Position numbers and translations under genes: made by a program. This document shows positions 37,853-42,438 of a DNA stretch of 42,438 nt, piece after piece. The DNA lies in the NCBI GenBank assembly GCA_020073245.1, contig JAIQFQ010000034.1, positions 1 to 42,438 of the forward strand, given 5' to 3'. Positions within the stretch are counted from its first letter, which is position 1. Each line of letters opens with the position of its first letter. This DNA is from Terriglobia bacterium. GTDB taxonomy: Bacteria > Acidobacteriota > Thermoanaerobaculia > Thermoanaerobaculales > Thermoanaerobaculaceae. The notes under the pieces are model-generated. The model did not search any database, was not told where the DNA came from, and saw nothing but the letters and a program-made list of their open reading frames with translations.

Positions 37853-40192
37853 GTGACGGCTGACGCACGCCGGCAGCGGCTGCGCATCGTCTGTCGAGGT
37901 GTCGTGCAGGGGGTCGGGTTCCGGCCGGCCGTGCACCGACTTGCGACCTCTCTCGCGCTCGTGGGCTGGGTGCGCAACGGGCCCGAGGGAGCCGTGGTGG
38001 AGGTCGAAGGGACCGACAGCGCCGTGCGTTCGTTCATGCGTGCGCTGCCGCGCTCGCTGCCGGCGCTTGCCCGCCTCGACGACATGGACGCCGCGCCGAT
38101 CCCGGCCGCGGGCGAGACTACGTTCGTCGTGCTCCCTTCCGAAGCGGGGCAGCGCAGCCGGGCGCTGGTGCCGCCCGATGCGGCCCTCTGCTCCGACTGT
38201 CGCGCCGAGATGGACCGTCCGGAAGACCGGCGCTACCGCTATCCGTTTACGACCTGCACGAACTGCGGCCCGCGCTTCACCCTGGTCCGCTCGCTGCCGT
38301 ACGACCGCGAGCGCACCTCGATGGCGTGCTTCGCGCTCTGTTCTGAGTGCGAGGGTGAGTACACGAACCCGGCGGACCGCCGTTTCCACGCCGAGCCGGT
38401 GTGCTGCCCCGCGTGCGGACCGAGGCTATGGGTGGAGCAGCCGGGCGCAGGTGACATGGCGCGGGGTCCCGACGCGATCCGGCTGGCCGGCGCTGCGCTG
38501 GAGAGAGGCGTGATCGTCGCGGTGAAGGGGTTCGGCGGGTTCCAGCTCGCGTGCCGCGCCGACGACGAGGCGGTCGTCGCGCAGCTGCGCGAGTGCAAAC
38601 GACGGCCGACCAAGCCGTTCGCGCTCATGGTTCGCGACCTCGCGACAGCCCGCACGCTGGTCGCCCTCGCGCCGGAGGACGAGGCGCTGCTCGCCTCGCC
38701 GCGTGCGCCGGTGCTGCTGGCCCCGCGTCGTCCCGACGCCGCGGTCGCGTCCGGCGTGGCGCCCGGTCTTTCCGACCTCGGCGTCATGCTGCCCACGACG
38801 CCCCTCCACGTCGAGCTTTTCCGCGACGCGCCGTTCAACTCCCTCGTCATGACGTCGGGAAACCTTGGCGACGAACCGATCTGCCGCGGCAACCGCGAGG
38901 CGCTGGACCGCCTGGCGGGCATCGCGGACCTCTTCCTGCTGCACGACCGGGACGTCGTGCGCCGCGCCGACGACTCGGTGGCGCGCACCGGGCCGGGGGG
39001 GCCCGCGTTGGTGCGGAGGGCTCGGGGATACGTTCCGGAGGCGTTGCCGCTGCCCGTCGAGACGCCGGTTCCGGTGCTGGCGCTCGGGCCGTTCCTGCAG
39101 GTCACGGCGTGCCTGGCGACGGGGCAGGAGGCGTTCTGCTCGCAGCACGTGGGCGACCTCGACGGCGAACCGGCGCGGGCGTTCCTCCGCGAGGCGGCCG
39201 AAGGCCTCGAGGAGTTCCTCGAGATCAGGGGCGAGCTCATTGTCGTGGACCCGCACCCCGACTACCCCAGCACCTGGCTCGGCCAGGAGATGGCGCGCAC
39301 GCGGGGCGTGCGGCTCCTCTCGGTCCAGCACCACCTTGCGCACGCCGCGGCGGTGCTCGCCGAGCACGGGCGTTTCCCGGAGAGGGGGACGCGCGCCGCC
39401 GCGATCGCCCTCGACGGCACAGGGTGGGGTCCGGACGGGACCGCCTGGGGCGGGGAGTGGCTCACCCTCGACGGCGAGCTGAGGTGGACGCGCCTCGCGC
39501 ACCTGGAGCCGCTGCCGCTCGTGGGCGGGGAGGCCGCAGTACGTGAACCGTGGCGCGTGGCGGCCGTCGCGCTCGCAGCAGCGGGAGCCTCGGAGCTCCT
39601 GGGGCGACTGCCGATGGCCCGGCTCGTGCCGCTCGAGACCCTCGTGACGATCGTGGGGCTCGGCTCGCAGCCCACCTGGCCGCGAGCCACCGGCGCGGGG
39701 AGGCTCTTCGAGGCGGCCGGGGCGCTCCTCGGACTCGCCGCCGTCAACGGCTACGAGGGCGAGGCGGCGGCACGCCTCGAGTCCCTGGCGGAGAGCGGCG
39801 GCCCTGCGATCCCGTGGGACGAGGTCCGACTGCCCGCCGGGACGGCGCTGCCGAGCGCCGCTCTGCTGGCGGCAGCGGCCCGCCGGGTCGTGGGAGGAGA
39901 GGAGCCCGCGCGGGTGGCCGCCGGCTTTCACGCGACGTTCTGCCGGCTCGCCACCGAGCTCACCGCCCGCGTGGTGCCGCCGGCCGTCAAGGTGGTAGCC
40001 TTGGGAGGGGGATGTCTGGTGAACCGGCTCGTCCGCCGTGGCCTGGGGGAGGGCCTGGCCGGTGCCGGCTTCGAACCGCTGCTGCCGAAACGTTTGCCGC
40101 CGGGCGACGGTGGGCTCTCGTACGGTCAGGCTGTGCTGGGAGGCGTCGCCGCTGCTCGGGGAGTGGAGCCGTCGCTGAAAGGAGAGGCGTGA
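37853..40192 (+). CDS. hypF: Carbamoyltransferase HypF
   Basis: Cytoplasmic enzyme of 779 residues that makes the thiocarbamate precursor of the cyanide ligands of the [NiFe] centre from carbamoyl phosphate and passes it to HypE. The acylphosphatase domain (about 8-95) has CRGVVQGVGFRPAVHRLA and GWVRNGPEG. Two zinc fingers follow (CSDCRAEM...CTNCGPRF and CSECEGEY...CPACGPRL, about 105-185). A YrdC-like domain (VKGFGGFQLACRADDE, KRRPTKPFALMVRD, MTSGNLGDEPICRGN) and a Kae1-like C-terminal domain (VQHHLAHAAAVLAEHG, ALDGTGWGPDG, GGGCLVNRL) complete it. The start is taken as GTG 37853, just before the acylphosphatase domain; a GTG at 37850 is equivalent. The upstream extension into the repeats is not credible. 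The stop overlaps hypC. Confidence 0.95.
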   Translation: MTADARRQRLRIVCRGVVQGVGFRPAVHRLATSLALVGWVRNGPEGAVVEVEGTDSAVRSFMRALPRSLPALARLDDMDAAPIPAAGETTFVVLPSEAGQRSRALVPPDAALCSDCRAEMDRPEDRRYRYPFTTCTNCGPRFTLVRSLPYDRERTSMACFALCSECEGEYTNPADRRFHAEPVCCPACGPRLWVEQPGAGDMARGPDAIRLAGAALERGVIVAVKGFGGFQLACRADDEAVVAQLRECKRRPTKPFALMVRDLATARTLVALAPEDEALLASPRAPVLLAPRRPDAAVASGVAPGLSDLGVMLPTTPLHVELFRDAPFNSLVMTSGNLGDEPICRGNREALDRLAGIADLFLLHDRDVVRRADDSVARTGPGGPALVRRARGYVPEALPLPVETPVPVLALGPFLQVTACLATGQEAFCSQHVGDLDGEPARAFLREAAEGLEEFLEIRGELIVVDPHPDYPSTWLGQEMARTRGVRLLSVQHHLAHAAAVLAEHGRFPERGTRAAAIALDGTGWGPDGTAWGGEWLTLDGELRWTRLAHLEPLPLVGGEAAVREPWRVAAVALAAAGASELLGRLPMARLVPLETLVTIVGLGSQPTWPRATGAGRLFEAAGALLGLAAVNGYEGEAAARLESLAESGGPAIPWDEVRLPAGTALPSAALLAAAARRVVGGEEPARVAAGFHATFCRLATELTARVVPPAVKVVALGGGCLVNRLVRRGLGEGLAGAGFEPLLPKRLPPGDGGLSYGQAVLGGVAAARGVEPSLKGEA

Positions 40193-40419
40193 TGTGTCTC
40201 GCTGTCCCGATGAGGCTGGTTGAGCTGCAGGAGACGTTGGGGATCGCCGAGATCGACGGGGTGCGGCGCGAGGTCTCGCTGATGCTGCAGCCCGAGGCCA
40301 AGGTCGGCGACTACGTGCTGGTCCACGCCGGGTACGCAATCGGCCTGGTCGACGAGGCCGAGGCGAACGCGACGCTCGAGCTGCTGCGCCAGGTGGCGGG
40401 CGCGATGGAAGATCTGTGA
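40192..40419 (+). CDS. hypC: Hydrogenase assembly chaperone HypC
   Basis: Small chaperone of 75 residues. It begins MCLAVPMRLVEL, with the essential Cys2 that binds HypD and the hydrogenase large subunit while iron and its CN/CO ligands are assembled. EIDGVRREVSLML and GDYVLVHAGYAIGLVDEAEA are typical of the HypC/HupF family. The ATG overlaps the TGA of hypF (TGATG), with GGAGA about 8 bases upstream; its stop overlaps the GTG of hypD. Confidence 0.96.
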   Translation: MCLAVPMRLVELQETLGIAEIDGVRREVSLMLQPEAKVGDYVLVHAGYAIGLVDEAEANATLELLRQVAGAMEDL

Positions 40420-41522
40420 GCAGCGCTGCACCCTACGGCGACCCGCACGCCGTCGCCGCGTTTGCCGCGAGCGTCGGCCGCTCGGCGAAGAAGCTGCAGC
40501 GCCGCGTCACGTTGATGGAGGTGTGCGGAACACACACCCACGCGATCGCCGCCGCAGGTCTGCGGCGACTGCTGCCCGAGAGCGTGAGGCTGATCGCCGG
40601 GCCGGGCTGCCCGGTATGCGTCACCCCCGTGGGCTACGTGGACCGCGCGGAGGCGCTCGCGAGAAAGCCCGGGACGGTCGTCACGACGTTCGGCGACCTC
40701 ATGCGGGTTCCGTCGAGCCGGGGCAGCCTCGAGCGCGTCCGCGCCGAGGGCGCCGACGTACGCATCGTCTACTCGCCGCGCGACGCGCTCAAGATCGCCC
40801 GCGACAATCCGGCCAGCACCGTGGTCTTCCTGGCGGTGGGGTTCGAGACGACGACGCCCACGGTGGCCGCGGCGCTCGCGGAGGCCGAGACAGACCTCGT
40901 GCCGAACTTCCTTATCCTGTCCGGCCACAAGATCATGCCGCCGCCGATGCGGGCGCTGGCGCGCGACCCGGAGGTGAAAGTCGACGGCTACCTGCTTCCC
41001 GGGCACGTCTCGGTGATCGTGGGCTCGCGCGCGTTCGCCTTCGTTGCGGACGAGTTCCACATTCCGGCCGTGGTCGTGGGGTTCACCCCGACCGACGTGA
41101 TGCGCGGCGTCGAAACGCTCGTGGAGTGCCTCGCGGCCGGCAGAGCCGACGTCATCAATCTCTACTCGCGCGTCGTGACGCCCGAGGGGAACACGACGGC
41201 GCAGGCGCTCGTGGACCGCTTCTTCGTCACCGCCGACGTCGTGTGGCGCGGACTCGGCACCATCCCGGGATCCGGTCTGGCGCTGCGGCCGGAGTACGTG
41301 CACCGCGACGCCGGTCGCATCGAGGTCAAGCTGCCCGAGCCGCTCGAGCCCGCCGGCTGCCGGTGCGGCGAGGTGCTCAAAGGCGTCATCGATCCGCCCG
41401 AATGCCCGCTGTTCGCAGGGGTCTGCACGCCGATCACGCCGGTCGGCGCCTGCATGGTCTCGAGCGAGGGCACGTGCGCCGCATGGCACCGCCACGAACG
41501 GTTCTGGGAAGGCCACGCATGA
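40416..41522 (+). CDS. hypD: Hydrogenase formation protein HypD (iron-sulfur scaffold)
   Basis: Cytoplasmic protein of 368 residues that works with HypC and HypE to build the Fe(CN)2CO group. It starts at GTG overlapping the hypC stop by 4 bp. Conserved signatures are EVCGTHTHAI, GPGCPVCVTPVGYVD, FAVGFETTTPT-like FLAVGFETTTPT, LSGHKIMPPPMRAL, DGYLLPGHVSVIVG and NLYSRVVTPEGN. The C-terminal cysteines CRCGE...CPLFAGVC bind the 4Fe-4S cluster. It should not be confused with the hydroxyproline dehydratase gene at 867, which shares the symbol. Confidence 0.96.
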   Translation: MSSAAPYGDPHAVAAFAASVGRSAKKLQRRVTLMEVCGTHTHAIAAAGLRRLLPESVRLIAGPGCPVCVTPVGYVDRAEALARKPGTVVTTFGDLMRVPSSRGSLERVRAEGADVRIVYSPRDALKIARDNPASTVVFLAVGFETTTPTVAAALAEAETDLVPNFLILSGHKIMPPPMRALARDPEVKVDGYLLPGHVSVIVGSRAFAFVADEFHIPAVVVGFTPTDVMRGVETLVECLAAGRADVINLYSRVVTPEGNTTAQALVDRFFVTADVVWRGLGTIPGSGLALRPEYVHRDAGRIEVKLPEPLEPAGCRCGEVLKGVIDPPECPLFAGVCTPITPVGACMVSSEGTCAAWHRHERFWEGHA

Positions 41523-41566
41523 GCCGGAGCTGCGGCCGCAACGGTACGCTCTGGCCGATGCTCAGA

Positions 41567-41655
41567 GGGGTCAGGGGTCAGGGGTCAGGGGACAGAGACA
41601 ATTGTTGCCATCATTGCCTTTCGGTGCCCGGTGTCCGGTCCCCGGTCCCCGGTTC
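41567..41655. repeat. 7-bp tandem repeat arrays in the hypD-hypE gap
   Basis: GGGGTCA is repeated 3.6 times (41567-41591). After a 36-base spacer containing acaattgt, four units of CCGGTNN follow (41628-41655: CCGGTGT, CCGGTCC, CCGGTCC, CCGGTTC). The first array is purine-rich and the second pyrimidine-rich, the same layout as in the hypB-hypF gap. They resemble short tandemly repeated heptamers known from cyanobacterial genomes. The ATG of hypE begins 12 bases after the second array. Confidence 0.75.
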
Positions 41656-41666
41656 GGGTGGGTGGG

Positions 41667-42438
41667 ATGGACAAGCCTGACCGGATCCTGCTGGCTCACG
41701 GCGGCGGCGGGAGGCTCACGCAGGAGCTCGTGCGGGAGCTGTTCCTTCCGGCGCTCGCAAACCCCGCGCTCGAGGTCCTTTCGGACTCCGCGGTCCTGAC
41801 GAAGCTGCCGCCGGGGCGGCCCGCGCTGACCACCGACGCGTTCGTCGTGGACCCGCCGGTGTTCCCGGGCGGCGACCTCGGGTACCTGTCGGTGTGCGGT
41901 ACGGTGAACGACCTCGTCGTGGCAGGCGCGACTCCGGTGGCGCTCACCTGGGCGCTCGTGCTCGAGGAAGGGCTCGAGCTCGAGCTGCTGCGGACGTTCG
42001 TGGCGGGCGCCGCCCGGGCCGCTGCCGAGGCCGGCGTGAGCATCGTCGCGGGGGACACGAAGGTCGTCCCGCGCGGCAAGGGAGACCGGGCCTACGTGAC
42101 GACGGCCGGGCTCGGAGTCGTGCCCCCGAGGCGCGACCTCGGCGACCACCGGGTCGCGCAAGGCGACGCCGTGCTCGTCTCGGGACCGCTGGGAGACCAC
42201 GGCGCCACCGTGATGGCGTGCCGGCACAAGCTCGGTGGGGAGGGGCTGCGCTCCGACTGCGCTCCGCTCGCCGGAATCGTGGCCGCGCTTCTCGGTTCGG
42301 GTGTCGAGGTGCATGCGATGCACGACCCCACGCGCGGGGGGCTCGCCACCACGTGCCACGAGGTCGCCACCCGGTCCGGCCTGCGCGTGGTGCTCGAACA
42401 GGCCGCCATCCCCGTGCGGCCGGAGGTGCGCGGCGTCT
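41667..42438 (+). CDS. hypE: Hydrogenase maturation protein HypE, 3' end outside window
   Basis: ATP-dependent dehydratase of the PurM/AIR-synthase superfamily that turns the thiocarbamate made by HypF into thiocyanate on its C-terminal Cys. The window shows 257 residues of an expected ~340; the C-terminal PRxC tail is missing. MDKPDRILLAHGGGGRLTQE, LTTDAFVVDPPVFPGGDLG, CGTVNDLVVAGATPVALTWA, VAGDTKVVPRGKGD, VSGPLGDHGATVM and MHDPTRGGLATT are typical. At 'VMACRHKL' the more usual AREGL-type sequence differs. The start at 41667 follows GGGTGGG; the gap to hypD is 144 bp and repeat-rich. Confidence 0.95.
   Translation, partial: MDKPDRILLAHGGGGRLTQELVRELFLPALANPALEVLSDSAVLTKLPPGRPALTTDAFVVDPPVFPGGDLGYLSVCGTVNDLVVAGATPVALTWALVLEEGLELELLRTFVAGAARAAAEAGVSIVAGDTKVVPRGKGDRAYVTTAGLGVVPPRRDLGDHRVAQGDAVLVSGPLGDHGATVMACRHKLGGEGLRSDCAPLAGIVAALLGSGVEVHAMHDPTRGGLATTCHEVATRSGLRVVLEQAAIPVRPEVRGV

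Noticed and set aside
41567..41655. CRISPR-like array
   Set aside because: The repeat unit is only 7 bases with no spacers and no cas genes.

Overview
The window is about 42.4 kb of high-GC DNA (third codon positions strongly G/C) from a bacterial chromosome. A large tandem set of Ser/Thr kinases with beta-propeller tails, a seven-helix multi-PAS hybrid histidine kinase, secreted proteins with IPTL-CTERM-like tails, a glycyl-radical enzyme and a [NiFe]-hydrogenase maturation operon occur together. This suggests an anaerobic or facultatively anaerobic member of the Acidobacteriota or a similar phylum. That placement is inference from gene content. No rRNA, tRNA, CRISPR array, transposase or integrase was recognised.

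Region 1 (1-9.6 kb) is a patchwork. It opens with a 5'-truncated radical-SAM activase and its partner glycyl-radical enzyme, which closely resembles trans-4-hydroxy-L-proline dehydratase. Two secreted proteins follow on the minus strand: a CSLREA/beta-helix protein and a tail-collar-domain protein. They are bracketed by a direct repeat of the last ~70 bp of the glycyl-radical gene (3162-3231 and 6333-6402, 61/70 identical, no indels), which marks an old insertion, duplication or deletion. Then come a GNAT-like protein, a small secreted protein, a NUDIX hydrolase and a beta-carbonic anhydrase remnant that has lost its zinc-binding core.

Region 2 (9.7-18.1 kb) is all plus strand: a DUF2911/TPR secreted protein, a ~600-residue uncharacterised protein with possible nitronate-monooxygenase-like motifs, a HIT-family protein, a LamG-like surface protein and a 1203-residue hybrid histidine kinase.

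Region 3 (18.3-33.8 kb) is the most striking part. Six complete Ser/Thr kinase genes lie head to tail, the last five separated by 3 bp or overlapping by 4 bp. Two sequence subtypes are interleaved (A-B-A-B-B-A). Kinase 1 is soluble, with a TolB/FlgO-like plus TPR tail. Kinases 2-6 have one membrane helix followed by a WD40/TolB-like propeller. The first ~10 codons of a seventh kinase remain, overlapping the stop of kinase 6, and then homology ends abruptly against a convergent secreted subtilisin-like protease gene.

Region 4 (36.5-42.4 kb) is the maturation operon hypA-hypB-hypF-hypC-hypD-hypE (hypE is cut by the window end). Most genes overlap. The hypB-hypF and hypD-hypE gaps each hold a purine-rich 7-bp-period repeat followed by a pyrimidine-rich one in roughly inverted relation. 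The operon implies a [NiFe] hydrogenase elsewhere; its structural genes are not in this window.
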